From assembly GCA_916613615.1 (NCBI GenBank), contig OU744720.1:2769749-2833748 (forward strand): a stretch of 64,000 nucleotides of DNA, written 5' to 3'. The notes under the pieces were generated by a model that saw only the letters and a program-made list of their open reading frames with translations, had not been told where the DNA came from and searched no databases. Both the position numbers and the translations under genes were made by a program. Positions within the stretch are counted from its first letter, which is position 1. Each line of letters starts with the position of its first letter. Origin of the DNA: Steromphala cineraria (Eukaryota > Mollusca > Gastropoda > Trochida > Trochidae). Of the stretch, positions 23,868 through 36,200 are shown piece by piece.

Positions 23868-25410
23868 TTAACTTGGACATAACTACCTTTCAGATGATAT
23901 CAACTTTCCTTTATGTAACGATATTTCCAGTGAACGACAGCGACTTGAAAAACGTGCTCGGAGCCTATGTTCATTCCCAGTTGGTCTTATTTACATAGGG
24001 AATGAGGATTCGAGGGTGTGTAAATTTAAAGACGCGTGACAACAATATGCTACAATATAGAAATATCAAACTTATATATTTACAAAGAGGACATAACAAC
24101 CTTTCAGATGATATCAATTTTCCTTTATTTAACGATATTTCCAGTGAACGACCGCGACTTGAAAAACGTGCTCGGAGCCTATGTTCATTCACATTTCTTA
24201 TTTATATAAACAATGAGGATTCGAGGGTGTGTAAATTTAAGGCGCGTGACAACAATAAGCTAGTTGATAGAAATAGAAAACTTAAATATTTACTAAGAGG
24301 ACATAACTACCTTTCAGATGATATAACTTTCCTTTATGTAACGATATTTCCAGTGAACGACAGCGACTTGAAAAACGTGCTCGGAGCCTATGTTCATTCC
24401 CAGTTGGTCTTATTTACATAGGGAATGAGGATTCGAGGGTGTGTAAATTTAAAGACGCGTGACAACAATATGCTACAATATAGAAATATCAAACTTATAT
24501 ATTTACAAAGAGGACATAACAACCTTTCAGATGATATCAATTTTCCTTTATTTAACGATATTTCCAGTGAACGACCGCGACTTGAAAAACGTGCTCGGAG
24601 CCTATGTTCATTCACATTTCTTATTTATATAAACAATGAGGATTCGAGGGTGTGTAAATTTAAGGCGCGTGACAACAATAAGCTAGTTGATAAAAATAGA
24701 AAACTTAAATATTTACTAAGAGGACATAACTACCTTTCAGATGAAATAACTTTCCTTTATTTAACGATATTTCCAGGGAACAACAGCGACTTGAAAAACG
24801 TGCTCGGAGCCTATGTTCATTCCCCAGTTGGTCTTATCTACATAGGGAAGCAAGCTACAAGGAGGGGTACACTTAAAGGCGCGTGACAACAATTTGCTAC
24901 AATATAGAAATATGAAACTTATATATTTACAAAGAGGACATAACTACCTTTTAGATAATATCAACTTTCCTTTATTTAACGATATTTCCAGGGAACAACA
25001 GCGACTTGAAAAACGTGCTCGGAGCCTATGTTCATTCCCCAGTTGGTCTTATCTACATAGGGAAGCAAGCTACAAGGAGGGGTACACTTAAAGGCGCGTG
25101 ACAACAATTTGCTACAATATAGAAATATGAAACTTATATATTTACAAAGAGGACATAACTACCTTTTAGATAATATCAACTTTCCTATATTCAACGATAT
25201 TTCCAGTGAACAACAGCGACTTGAAAAACGTGCTCGGAGCCTATGTTCATTCCCCAATTGGTCTTATTTATATAGGAAAAGAGGATTCGAGGGTGTGTAA
25301 ATTTAAAGACGCATGACAACATAATGCTACAATATAGAAATAAAAAACTTAAATTTTAACAAAGGGGACATAACAAACTTTCAGATGATATCAATTTTCC
25401 TTTATGTAGC
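23868..25410 (+). repeat. ~210-bp satellite array with 423-bp dimeric higher-order unit
   Basis: ACGTGCTCGGAGCCTATG recurs at about 23952, 24166, 24375, 24589, 24798, 25013 and 25228, giving spacings 214, 209, 214, 209, 215, 215. The alternation and near-identity of successive 423-bp blocks show a dimeric unit; the last units are monomeric. Frames of 139-153 codons exist only because 423 is divisible by three. Confidence 0.85.
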
Positions 25411-25765
25411 GTTGCCTTCACAGTGTCATGAACAAAATTGATTACCATTTTATCCACTCTTCGTGTGCTTCCACATTCCTGTAGGAATGGTACCCTATTA
25501 GTTTCATTTCCTATTATCAACATATTATCAACTATAATATTGGGATGTTGGTTTCAACAAAGTTTAACTAGTTTGTATCATTGTTGATATATCTCTGTCG
25601 TTTCAAACCGATATATCACAATTGCCCAATTGCCATACAAGCTGTACGTAATTATGGAAAGAAACCTGACGTTATTGATCACCTAATGATATGTAAATAT
25701 ATAATTTAGTCTGAATGATGTTTACATCTGTAGTTTGATATCAGATACTAGGAATCTAAATAATA

Positions 25766-26300
25766 ATAACATCGTAAAAAAACAAAGAAAGTCGCCAACA
25801 TGACTGTCGCGGCCGGCCCGCTGACATTATGACGTCATACGTAACAATTGTGACGTCATCATTACGTCACGTCATTCGGTCAGCGCGCGATGTAATGTGT
25901 AATAACATTGTAGATTTATTAAACAGCGATATCTTCAACGGGAGAGTAATAAATAGAGAATACTAAACGACGTCCCGTTTCATAACATATTTATGAAACG
26001 AGTGAATGGGTTGGTATTTAACGAGCGAAAGCGAGTTAAATACCTATACCATTCACGAGTTTCATAAAAATGTTATGAAAAGGGACCGAGTTTAGTATTT
26101 TATTTATTACTTGCTTAATAACATCGTAAAAAAAGAAAGAAAGTCGCCAACATGACTGTCGCGGCCGGCCCGCTGACATTATGACGTCATACTTAACAAT
26201 TGTGACGTCATATTTACGTCACGTCATTCGGACAGCGCGCGATGTAATAACATTGTAGATTTATTAAACAGCGATATCTTCAACGGCAGAGTAATAAATA
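25766..26300 (+). repeat. Pair of ~180-bp CRE-rich direct repeats
   Basis: AATAACATCGTAAAAAAA...CTTCAACGG occurs at 25764-25945 and 26116-26293. Each copy carries GCGGCCGGCCCGCTGACATT and two to three TGACGTCA-type motifs (cAMP response element consensus). Confidence 0.75.
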
Positions 26301-26360
26301 TCTTTATGTCCTAAACATCGCAGAAAATATTATTTAGATTTTATCGTTTAGTATTCTCTA
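25954..26360. mobile_element. TIR foldback element next to exon 26364-26516
   Basis: Ends TAGAGAATACTAAACG and CGTTTAGTATTCTCTA are inverted. An internal hairpin (25960-26105) pairs CGTTTCATAACAT with ATGTTATGAAA and GTATTTAAC with GTTAAATAC. The right end is 3 bp from the coding exon on the minus strand. Confidence 0.6.
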
Positions 26361-26363
26361 TAC

Positions 26364-26516
26364 CTCTCCCTTTGGGTGGTCTGTGTGTTCGTCCTCTTTA
26401 GGAAAGGCAACAATAAACCTCCGTTCAAAGGGATGAGCCGAAAGATCGCCTTTTTCGATGCCGGTTAAAACAGCTCGACAAAATTCTTGCTTCTTTCTTT
26501 TAAGATTCTTCACTCC
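26364..26516 (-). CDS. Six-exon gene, fourth exon: putative zinc-binding H-x2-H end
   Basis: A phase-0 exon of exactly 51 codons between a TTATTTTCAG acceptor and a GAG|GTATAG donor. It encodes GVKNLKRKKQEFCRAVLTGI, then ERRFIVAFPKEDEH followed by TDHPKGE. The H-x2-H after an aromatic F-I-V-A-F-P strand could supply the His ligands for the Cys residues in the two preceding exons, giving a C...C...H-x2-H site as in the WRKY-GCM1/FLYWCH/FAR1 superfamily. This is a plausible sequence-specific DNA-binding protein, but it could also be a lineage-specific family. The donor lies at the edge of a TIR repeat (25954-26360), so the 5' splice site is partly built from transposon sequence. Confidence 0.72.
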
Positions 26517-26706
26517 CTGAAAATAATTAATCTCTTGATAAACAATTTTCGAAATTCACTCATTGATTAAAGGAAGGAAAACCACAAATGAAACGTACGG
26601 AACAAAGCTATTAGTTAATGTTGCTTGAAACAATTGTAAAGCCTGTTTTTTCCAAGTGAATAAGAAGAGATTTTCTTTTAATCTTTTAACACAACAAATG
26701 TTCTAC

Positions 26707-26841
26707 CTTTTCGAATTGAAAGCACAATGCTTCCCTTATATGTATTTTGGCTTTGCAGTTGTGATCGGCTGATACAAACATCCTCTCTCTGGTATTCTTC
26801 CTGTCGTATTGATGGTCATTGCTTGGTTTTGAACCTTCATT
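26707..26841 (-). CDS. Six-exon gene, third exon found
   Basis: A phase-0 exon of exactly 45 codons between a T-rich TTTTTTTCAAG acceptor and an AAG|GTAGAA donor. It encodes a basic stretch (DRKNTRERMF) followed by DHNCKAKIHIREALCFQFEK. The C-x-A-x-I-x-I-R-E pattern resembles the central Cys strand in FAR1-, CARF- or FLYWCH/WRKY-GCM1-like DNA-binding modules. That comparison is from memory of pattern, not from a search. It joins in phase 0 to the exon at 26516. Confidence 0.7.
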
Positions 26842-27248
26842 CTTGAAAAAAATATCATGTCATATCATTTTGCAAACTTAATGTATGCTTAAAAGTCAAA
26901 GATAGTATTGTATTGGGGCTTTTATTAAGGCTACCGCGGTCCATATACAAATTTATATAATGAGTTACATAATTTAAATGATACATATACAATGTACATA
27001 TAAAAGTAATACACATTTAAAATATAACACAATGACAATATGAAGATTTTGTTTTAGCTGTTAGGGAGAATTTCAACCAAGTCTAAATTTAATATAAAGT
27101 ATTTCTTGTGTCTTTAGAATATAAAATAGACAAATATTTTACTGGCTGAAGTAAACTTTATAACGTTCTATAACAATCATACCGTGAGCTTTCATACAGA
27201 GGAGAATGCCAATTTTTATTAAACATATCAAGAGTTTGGTTCTTAAAA

Positions 27249-28100
27249 TCATATTAAAAACATCAACATTTCAACAAAACCATGGGAGAAGAAAAGATTT
27301 CTTATATTGGATGTCCTTGTTGTTTTGTCAATGTTATGTAAATGTAATAGCATATTATAAGCTAGCTTTGGAATTCTAATCTCATGCATGCCAATAGGTT
27401 TTATCCAATTTTTGATTTGGGAATTTATGTACAAAGTTTGTCTTCCACATTCTCCGTATATCATGCAGTTTGGTGTCATACTTTTGTATCCCCAAACATC
27501 AGATCCATATAACATTATCGGTTGTACCTGAGAATCAAATAGTTTGAAAAAGACCTGGGGAGTAGATATTCCGATATTAGAGGGGCAGAAGCACGTTTTT
27601 TGAAAATTTATATTTTAAATGTTTCACCGATAATTGTTCGTTTATGCTATATGTATAATTTAAAAAGTATCAAAAATCTCATTACGCAAACCAGAGAACA
27701 CATTATAAAGATTCACATCAAGTCCATTAGCAGCAATTTAAAAGACATAATAAATAGCGCTTTCTTGGCTCTTTCTACTAAGTCTACGCTTTTGGAAACA
27801 TTCACTGTGTGGGTAAACAAAGGGGCCAAGATACTTATATTGATTACTAGTCTGAAGTCTTATTCCATTTAATACCCACTTTTCATTTGATGATAACAGC
27901 CCATCCTATCTAAAATAACAATATTTGTCTTTTAACAGTTAGCAGCTAGATTCCATTCTTTGATGTAACGTTCGAATATATTAAGTTGATTTTGTAATCT
28001 AATTTCAGTGTCTGATACTAAGATGACATCATTAGCAAAAAGTAACATCAATATTTCAATAATATCCGGGAATATCTGAATCCCATGCTTTCAATCATTA
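27249..28100 (-). pseudogene. Degenerate LINE: RT palm and C-terminal region
   Basis: Read on the minus strand, 28095-27850 gives IEILMLLFANDVILVSDTE, then ERYIKEWNLAANC. This is the RT palm motif with FADD mutated to FAND, followed by stops. 27515-27249 gives MLYGSDVWGYKS and TPNCMIYGECGRQTLYINSQ, the conserved post-RT region of jockey/CR1-like LINEs. Between them a family A MITE is inserted. Stops and frame breaks make it inactive. Confidence 0.72.
27581..27770 (+). mobile_element. Partial family A MITE inside a LINE
   Basis: AGGGGCAGAAGCACG and the following MITE interior are inserted within the degenerate LINE at 27.2-28.1 kb. The right end is not recognisable. Confidence 0.55.
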
Positions 28101-28355
28101 GAAATCTTAAAGTACAATTCATTGATGAAAAAAGTGAAAATAAAAGTAATAAAAGTATACCTCCAGTTGAAAATCAAATCTTTTTAGCAATTATTAACAC
28201 ATTTCCCAATACCACATATACTTTATATATATTTCTTTTAAAAAATGTGACATGCATTTATTATTTTTATATCTTTTAATAGTCATTGAACACTTTCATC
28301 TTCCACTTTTAGCAAAAAATGCACACTGCTTTAAAACAATGAGTAAAGTTATTAC

Positions 28356-28498
28356 CTTCGAGTTATTCCTTTTTTTCGAATATCTGCATGTCAAATGTTG
28401 GATGCCAATAGTGATGAAAGGTCTCCCATCTTTAGGAGCAAGCTCTGGCTGCCTGCTGCTTGAAGATACGGTCGGCTTATCTTCCAGTTGAGGAATTG
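28356..28498 (-). CDS. Six-exon gene, second exon found
   Basis: A CATAAG acceptor and an AAG|GTAATA donor bracket a frame whose phases fit both neighbours (in phase 1, out phase 0). The peptide runs IPQLEDKPTVSSSRQPELAP, then KDGRPFITIGIQHLTCRYSK and a Lys/Arg/Asn-rich end. The Cys in HLTC may be the first ligand of a C...C...H-x2-H zinc site completed by the next two exons. The acceptor pyrimidine tract is weak, so the 5' edge is less certain than the donor. Confidence 0.6.
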
Positions 28499-28658
28499 CT
28501 TATGTTTAACAGAGACTTATAGATTAAAACTTAAACTACTTTATGTATCATCGAATGCAGCCGTATTAAGTTACTTCGTAGAGTAGTAGAGTTAATGTTG
28601 AATCAGGGTGATTAATATAAACGATTTCATATAGGTGTAATCATGGTTATATACTTAC

Positions 28659-28780
28659 AGCATTTATTGAACTTTCCTGTGCTCAAATGTTTACTAAAAC
28701 TGTGTCCGGTTCCAATACAGAAATTTGCAATGGCAAGTTCAGCAGCTGGATAGCTGTTGAATTCTTGAGTGTAGTCAAAT
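28659..28780 (-). CDS. Six-exon gene, most upstream exon found
   Basis: The exon lies between a TTTTTTGATAG acceptor and a consensus GTAAGT donor. Only one frame is open throughout (LTTLKNSTAIQLLNLPF, then GHSFSKHLSTGKFNKC). It needs one base from an upstream exon, which I could not find, and ends in phase 1, matching the next exon. No domain is recognised in this part. The true first exon lies further upstream, possibly beyond 29.6 kb across the foldback element. Confidence 0.55.
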
Positions 28781-30019
28781 CTATCAAAAAAGAAAACCTA
28801 CTTATTTCAGGAGATCAAGCATTTTAAAACCATAATAACCAAGAATTAAGGACATTCCCGAAGGAGGTAATGAAGAAAAGAAAAAAAACCTCTCTAAACA
28901 TAACTTTAAAAGGGAAATAACTCTTGGGATTGTCTCGCATTTTTCTTGGATTTTATTACACCAACGTTTTACACACTTTTGTTTGGAATGGTCACGCTTG
29001 GAAAGATGTTTTTGATTTCAAAACATTTACTTATTTGTTATCTAATAAAATAATTGTGTTCCGATTTATGTACTTGATCAGTGTTGATAAATAGAGAATC
29101 TCACCCAAGTGTCTTCTGATATCAAATATATCAACACAAGTTGATAAAAGTAACAAATATCCGAGGCAGTCATAGCATTGTGACGTCGTTGTGTTTATGA
29201 CGTCATAGCATTGTGACGTCATTGCTGATGATGCAAAACGTTTGTGATGTCATGTATTTTCTGATTACAGGGCATTGTTCAAAATCTACTGTCAAAGCGA
29301 TATCTCCTAGCTTGATCTTCCACAAGCGATATCTCCTGTGGAACACAGTTTTGGATGATAAACTAAAAGCTTATGTTAATACCGCACCAAAATACAAGAT
29401 AAAAACACGTCACGGTGAATTTACAAAACATATAATTTGTTAAAACGCTGACAATAAATACTGTATGAGGTCATCCTTTATCATCACATGATACAAGGAA
29501 GTGTATTCATTCCCTTGGATTTGACTATTGTAGGCGATAGTCTCAAGTCCCTGGTCAATATGTTAACCAAATATATAGCTTACTCTCATTAGGCCAGTAC
29601 CATTAGAAATGAGGTAGAAAAAAATAGTAGAAAGTTGATTTTTTCTGAAAACCTAAGAAATATCATTCTCAAAACAATGGCACAAAGTTCTGGAAATTCC
29701 AGCTGGTGGCTTTTTCAAAATGGCCGCCATTTCCAATATGGCCGCCAAAGATTTTCTGAATTATTAAATATTTTGTACATTTATGTTGTATATTGAATGT
29801 TGTATATTAAATGAAAGCTTGTTTGATTACCTTTTCAAAAATGTACTTTTTATTGGTGTAGATAATAACCGAAGTGAAATATTGATCAAAATGCTTGCAA
29901 AATATACTTTTATAACATGAAGAATTCATGTGCTCACAGGAAGTCAATAAAATCAGTAGCAGTACTACAGCATTTTAAATGACATCCCATACACAGGCTT
30001 GAACACTCTAATCACGCTT

Positions 30020-30799
30020 TCAAACAGATGAATCATTTCAAGTATTGCATCCACTAGAAACCATTTTCAGAACTTTTGTGATAAATGTAGACCAGATTGA
30101 ACAAATATCGCATTTCTGTACTGCCATTCCCATTCACTTGATGGTAATCCATTTCCTTACTATTGCTGTACAGTAAGGTATATTCTGTGGAACACACAGC
30201 TTCAGATGAGTGACTCCAACTTGAAAGAGAATGAAACGCTGACTCTCTGGACTGATTTGAAATACATGGTGGTTCAGAGATTACACTGATTCCTCAGCTG
30301 AAGATTTTCAAAATGAATGTTTCTTAAACAATGCCACCTTTTGAATACCATTCTACAAGAAACATCCATTGCATTTCAGTTTGAGCACTGTCTACTAAAG
30401 CTTTCTTCTTTATCTACATCGAAACTGCATGAGCAAACATAGATGTTGATATATGCTCTGAAAAAATAGCGTCAAAGGACTGGATCCATACAGAATAATT
30501 TCGTTTATGTCAGTTGTGGCCTATACAACCATCATCACCAAAGCCAACTACTTTAACAGATATGTGTTTCAGTGGACAATATCCATTGCAATTGATACAA
30601 TCAACTTACCATTTCCACGCCTGTATCCTGACTCTTTGTTTGTATTTGAGTGATTAATCACTGTCTTGCCACAACAAAGAAATGCGACCCATAAAGGTAA
30701 TGGTTTTCGTTTCAGAATTATTGAAAGGAATATCTGCTGATGGGCCCCGTCTCTATTGTTTAAAAGCTTAAATTGTTGAAGATGTAAAGTCAAAGTCAA
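30020..30799 (-). pseudogene. Coding-like degenerate segment inside the foldback element
   Basis: On the minus strand, long stretches read as plausible protein with only scattered stops: RDGAHQQIFLSIILKRKPLP; ALVDSAQTEMQWMFLVEWYS; YSNSKEMDYHQVNGNGSTEM; RYLFNLVYIYHKSSENGF. No family is recognised. It could be a decayed transposase or a captured host exon, or chance in AT-rich DNA. Confidence 0.3.
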
Positions 30800-32617
30800 T
30801 ATACAAATGGTACAAGGTTACAAAGATATTTGCATACATGCAGTCTTCGAAAGGCATTTAGAAATGTTTTACACAATATAGAAGTTGTTTGCCATAAACT
30901 GTTACTTAGATTACAATATCCATTCAAATTACAACATATTCTGTACCACAAATACCATTTATTGGTAATTGGTAGCACTCATAAACCTAGTCACATGTAG
31001 CGGTAACAGACCACTCAACACTCAGACATAGAGTATATCATTTTGAAGTTTATCTTGAGATCTCACATGGGGTTGATTGCTATGCAAACTTGTGTAGTGA
31101 GAGTTTCTGATTTAGCAGATATTTGTGCCTTTTTCTGATCTGAGTGAGATCCAAGTCATCCATACAACCAAATGATTCTTACAGTATAGACATAATAGCT
31201 GAGATATGCATGATTAATCATCAAATAGTAACTCTGTTTTGAATAGCATATTCCAATATGCTACATTCTGAATCAAATTAATCCAATGGCATTACTAAAC
31301 TTAAACCCATAAGGCAAATGATGATGTTATTAAACTTGAGGTTGTTCAATGTGACAGGGGCAAGACAAAGTGTCAATAGCTGTGCAAAAACCCAGAGATA
31401 AAATGGGCCTCTGAGGTAACCAAATATTAACTCTTCAGCATTGGAACAAAGAAGGCTCATCCCAAAGGGCCTAAATCCCCTAAGACTAAATATCCATCTA
31501 TGGACAACATTTCAAACAATCCAATCAGATCATTAGGTGTGTTTTGTATTATTTTGATAAGTAGAATGATAAGTTTGAGAAATATATCTAACTGTTCATC
31601 CCCACTTTTGAGGGATTATCTTTGATTTTAGTACCTGTAGGCTTTTTGCTTATATGAAATAAATGAATTTTTGTGATCAACTTCTATTCCATCTTCATTT
31701 TACAAACTAACATATATATGAATATTATACTGAATATCAAAAGGTATTTTCTTTTCATTACCTTTTGATCCTTTTTAAGTCATATACCCCAACTCTTTTC
31801 AAAATTCCAAATAACTTTTATCCTCTAGCATTACTTCTCTTGCCACTGGAGCGTCTACTTTGATTTTTATGGGGCCAATGATCTCTTCTAGATTATAAGT
31901 CCATATTCTTTCACAATAATTAAAGGATTGGCCCGTATATGCGAAATAACCAAGAGGTCAAGAGGTGAAAGCAGATGTTAAACTTCAACACAGCAATATA
32001 TATCTCTATATTCTATACCTGTAATAACCCTATTTTGGGTTTTGTCTGCTGGGGATTTCGTCCTTGGAGACTTTGTCCTTGGGGATTTTGTCCCACAACC
32101 GGATGTTCAATCTTGGTGCATTTCACCCTTGTATGGTTGGTTTTGAGTATACCCTTAACGGAACTTTGCCAATTCACAAAATGCAAGACTGCACTGTGAC
32201 TTTCTAACCCGTAATGGACATTTGAGTTTCCATTCTCTGTGAACCTGGTGGTGTTGTTCGTGCATTACCTCCCATTGGCGGTATGAATGCTGACATTGAT
32301 GTCGGTATTACCAGTAACTAATATCTATCAGTACAATGGATTTTCATCTGCCAAAATGCATCAAAGCGTTTGTGAAGCCTCCCATGATTCATACCTGTGA
32401 ATGATGTTGACACATATTGTTACTAGTAGTAAAACAAAGGACCATGCATGGTCAACTTGCTGATATGATGGTGAGTGCAATGGTAGTATGACAATGCTGA
32501 CACACTGGTCTTATTTTACTTTGACTTTATGATTCCACTCAAGATCCCTTAAGTGGATCACAGGCGACTCAATGACACTCGTACGTTCTTGGTACTGTCT
32601 TGGTACTTTAATGTGTA

Positions 32618-32843
32618 TAATTTCTTAAAGTGGGGGAAAAGGTTAATATAAAAGTTTCCAAAAGACAATTATGATTACATAAATAACCTTATGTTAGATA
32701 ACTAAGCATTTTTTAGAAGCATTTGAGAATCATAATTTCTTAAAGTGGGGGAAAAGGTTAATATAAAAGTTTCCAAAAGACAATTATGATTACATAAATA
32801 ACCTTATGTTAGATAACTAAGCATTTTTTAGAAGCATTTGAGA
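32618..32843 (+). repeat. 115-bp tandem duplication
   Basis: ATTTCTTAAAGTGGGGGAAA...TTAGAAGCATTTGAGAA is present twice in a row with a 115-bp period and almost no differences, so it is recent. It lies just inside the right TIR of the foldback element. Confidence 0.85.
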
Positions 32844-33248
32844 AAAGCTTTCATTTGATATATTGCATGACATGATTATCAGCAAAATGAAAAAAATTCT
32901 CAATTTTACCGAAATAAAAGTATATTTTGCAAGCATTTTGATCAATATTTCACTTCGGTTATTATCTACACCAATACAAAGTACATTTTTGAAAAGGTAA
33001 TCAAACAAGCTTTCATTTGATATACAACATTCAATATACAACATAAATGCATTAAATATACAATAATTCAGAAAATCTTTGGCGGCCATATTGGAAACGG
33101 CGGCCATTTTGAAAAAGCCACCACCTAGAATTCGCAGAACTTTGTGCCATTGATGTAAGGGTGATATTTTGAAGGTCTCCAGAAAAAATCAGCTTTCTAC
33201 TATTTTTTTCCGGGTTGTCCATATCTTTTAACTAATGGTCCTGGCCTA

Positions 33249-36200
33249 CATAGGTTATAAAGGGAAATGTCTAGGATCATTCATAGTTTCATATAGTTTT
33301 TTCTTTATATTTGAAAAGAAATGAAGCAGAACTTCGGCATCATTTCTAAAAGTTGATTTATATTTGAAATTATTAACAATTAAAGTATGTTTTTATATTG
33401 CAAAACAGCAGTCATATATCTTAGTACTTTTAGAGTAAGTTTGTGTTAAGTATCGAGCAAGAACATGTGTTAGTAATGAGTTTGTTGATGTTTAGTAGCC
33501 CCCTAGTGATAGCCGCTGTATATAGCTTGGTTCACGGAAGAGTAGTAGGACCCAATTACGAGATAAACAGTTTAAAAATATGCTTAAACCGGACATTATG
33601 CAATGCAATTACATTCTCCTCATGTTGTATTATCTTTACAATAGAAAATCTGCTATGCGAAGGATTTGTGACCTATACATACTTAGTTGTAACATTATAT
33701 GATACTTGCATGCGTAAATTGATAAGGATATGCATAGTGTTTATATGATTCATGTGATGGTTAACTCTGCAACTGTTAAAGAGTCTGTTTGAAAGCGTCA
33801 GACTTTATGTAATATGTAAAAGTGTGTAAAAAGGTTTATGTAAAAGTGTTGTGTTCCATATTTTGCTTTTGGTAAAACATTACGTTTACGTTTATAATAA
33901 TACTTCTATAAGACTAACTGGATTAAGAATGTTACCTCTGGCGTAATAAAGCAGTGAATTAATCCGAAATAAAAAAATTAGGTACGCAAGTCTCAAAGAA
34001 TGAGAAACCTTGTCTATGTTTGGTACATGTTGATATGAAGGTTTTATATAAGCTTGGGTCAAAAAGATAACATTCAAGGGATATAACACAAGCTAATAAA
34101 CAACATTCAACTTACAATGAATTTTTTTTATACCGAGATACTTGACTTCTAATGATTTAACACATGAGTTTAAAGTATCTAAAAGTGTTTAAATAATGGT
34201 TAATTGTGCTTAACAACACAGGCACTCAGAGTTGAAACCTTGACATTTCAAGCAAACTATAGTTCATTTTCCAAACCCTATTAGACTGAACTCTCCAAAT
34301 AGAGAATCAATTTAGACGATGATTGAATGATTAACAGTGACTATCTCAGGCGACTACTAGGGGGTTAAGTAAGTAATTGACTTGTTAATTATGTTTTAAA
34401 CTAGATAGACGCCCTCCGTGCTCTTGTTATCGCATTTATGTTTCCAAACAGACTGGCGCCTTTCCCCTCTAGTGATTCCTGGCAATGACCGTTATGTCCC
34501 ATAAACTTTCGTTAAATTATGCTTTTGACCATTTGAATTTCATGCCTTAGTTCCACTGTCGCCATAACCCCGTAGAACTGACCATTGACCCCTCATGTCG
34601 CGCCTAATTTTAAAATATATCTTCCAAGTGCCGGGCAGTGGAATCAGTTGCGGTCTCGGCCAGCAAGCAACAGCACGTGTATTTTATCTGCCATTAGTGC
34701 CCACTTGTTTTAAATTCCCTCCCACCCTCCCCCTTTTAAATATATTTGCTATAGATCTTTATTTCCTTTTTTTTTTAAATTATTATTGTTGTATTAGTTT
34801 ATTTACTTAGTTGTAGAAAAGGAGCTTATCTTCATAATTCTACCTAATTTGCATTGTCCTTTTGGAGACCTTCATTTTAATATAATGTTATTGCATAACA
34901 TTCTTGCTTACGCAATGTTTTAATTTCTTTTTAATTTGTATACTTGGTAATAAAAGCTCCTAGATGCCCAGATTTGTGTTTGTGCTTCATTGTGTCCTAC
35001 AGAGTTTAAAACGGTCATAAACGAATTAGAGTTCCAAACTTGGAATGTCCCTGATATGCACTGGAATGTACGGTATGTAAAGATATAGTTTGAGCTTTAA
35101 GTAAAAAGTTCTTTAGATATCATAAAACACTTCATAATAACACATTAATGAATATATATAATCGAATAGGTATTTCGTTTAAATGATTGTCTCAAATGTT
35201 CTTAAAATATTTACTAATGTATATTTCAATTACCTAAATAATTTCACGTTACAAAAACTCTAAATTTTATAACTCCAAGTTTATTGCCTTTAGCCTTTTC
35301 AACAAAATAATTTGGTGTGCTTACTTCAATTTGTTAAACCTATTAAATATTTGCTAAAAAGTCTAATTTTCACTTAGTTTTCACATTTTCTGACCTGTTT
35401 TCTTTCTCTTCTGTTGTTGCTGAAAGGACAGCCATCAATTACCGTTATATTATCACATCCCTAATGATTTGGGTAAATTCGGTCAAGTCCCACTTTGTCC
35501 AATTGTCAGTTGGTTTTCAAAACATAACAATCAATGACAACGTTAATGAATGTGACGTAGATTTACATCATATCACAAGAATGGTACTTGTTTCTTGTCT
35601 TTTAGAATGACGCCTAAAGCTTTCCTTTAAATTTAAAAAGTTTCCTCTTTTAAATTCTGCTTACATCAAATGCCATAAATATCGATCTGTAGGTCTAGCT
35701 TCTATAAACCGGCTGCAAGCACCTTCTCATTTTATGGTATCTTGTAGGGATATGCGTCACCTAAAATCAACCTTTGTCACACACACACAAATGTCATGTT
35801 GATAGCATGTTTAAGGATCTTACTACACTATCAAGCTCGCTTTGTCCTCACTGCCCAATGTAAAAGCATATGCAACTTATCTATACAAAATTATATGCTT
35901 TCAATCATAAGACTTGTTTTTCAACCTGAATGCAGAAACATGTCATTTGATGCTTTCCAGATTTGAACAACGCTATACGTTAAGAAGATGAAACGCTAAT
36001 TAACATGTCATTCTTCTTTTTGTTTTGCTTCAAACATGAATTTGTTTTTCAAATTGTTTTTAAATCATCACATAAATAATGCATATAATATGTTTTTACT
36101 GTTGTTTTGAATGTATGTTTTTGAAACACTCAGTTTATAAGGAGTTTCTCTCCCCAGGGAGTATACCTTATCTAAAATATTTTTTTTAAATAAAGACAAA

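Larger units (their letters stand above)
29590..33248. mobile_element. 3.66-kb foldback element with ~335-bp TIRs
   Basis: 29590-29922 and 32913-33248 are inverted complements. Outer ends are TAGGCCAGTACCATTA and TAATGGTCCTGGCCTA. Inside each arm are AAAATGGCCGCCATTTCC and ATATTGATCAAAATGCTTGC with their complements. The interior (30.0-32.9 kb) has no intact transposase frame. Confidence 0.75.

Noticed and set aside
24002..24886. Two frames of 139 and 153 codons on the plus strand
   Set aside because: They are the satellite read in a frame that stays open because the dimer is 423 bp; units of 209-215 bp cannot keep frame individually.
33480..34380. Possible TIR pair TAGCCCCCTAGT / ACTAGGGGGTTA
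   Set aside because: Only about 10 bp match and no target duplication; likely chance.
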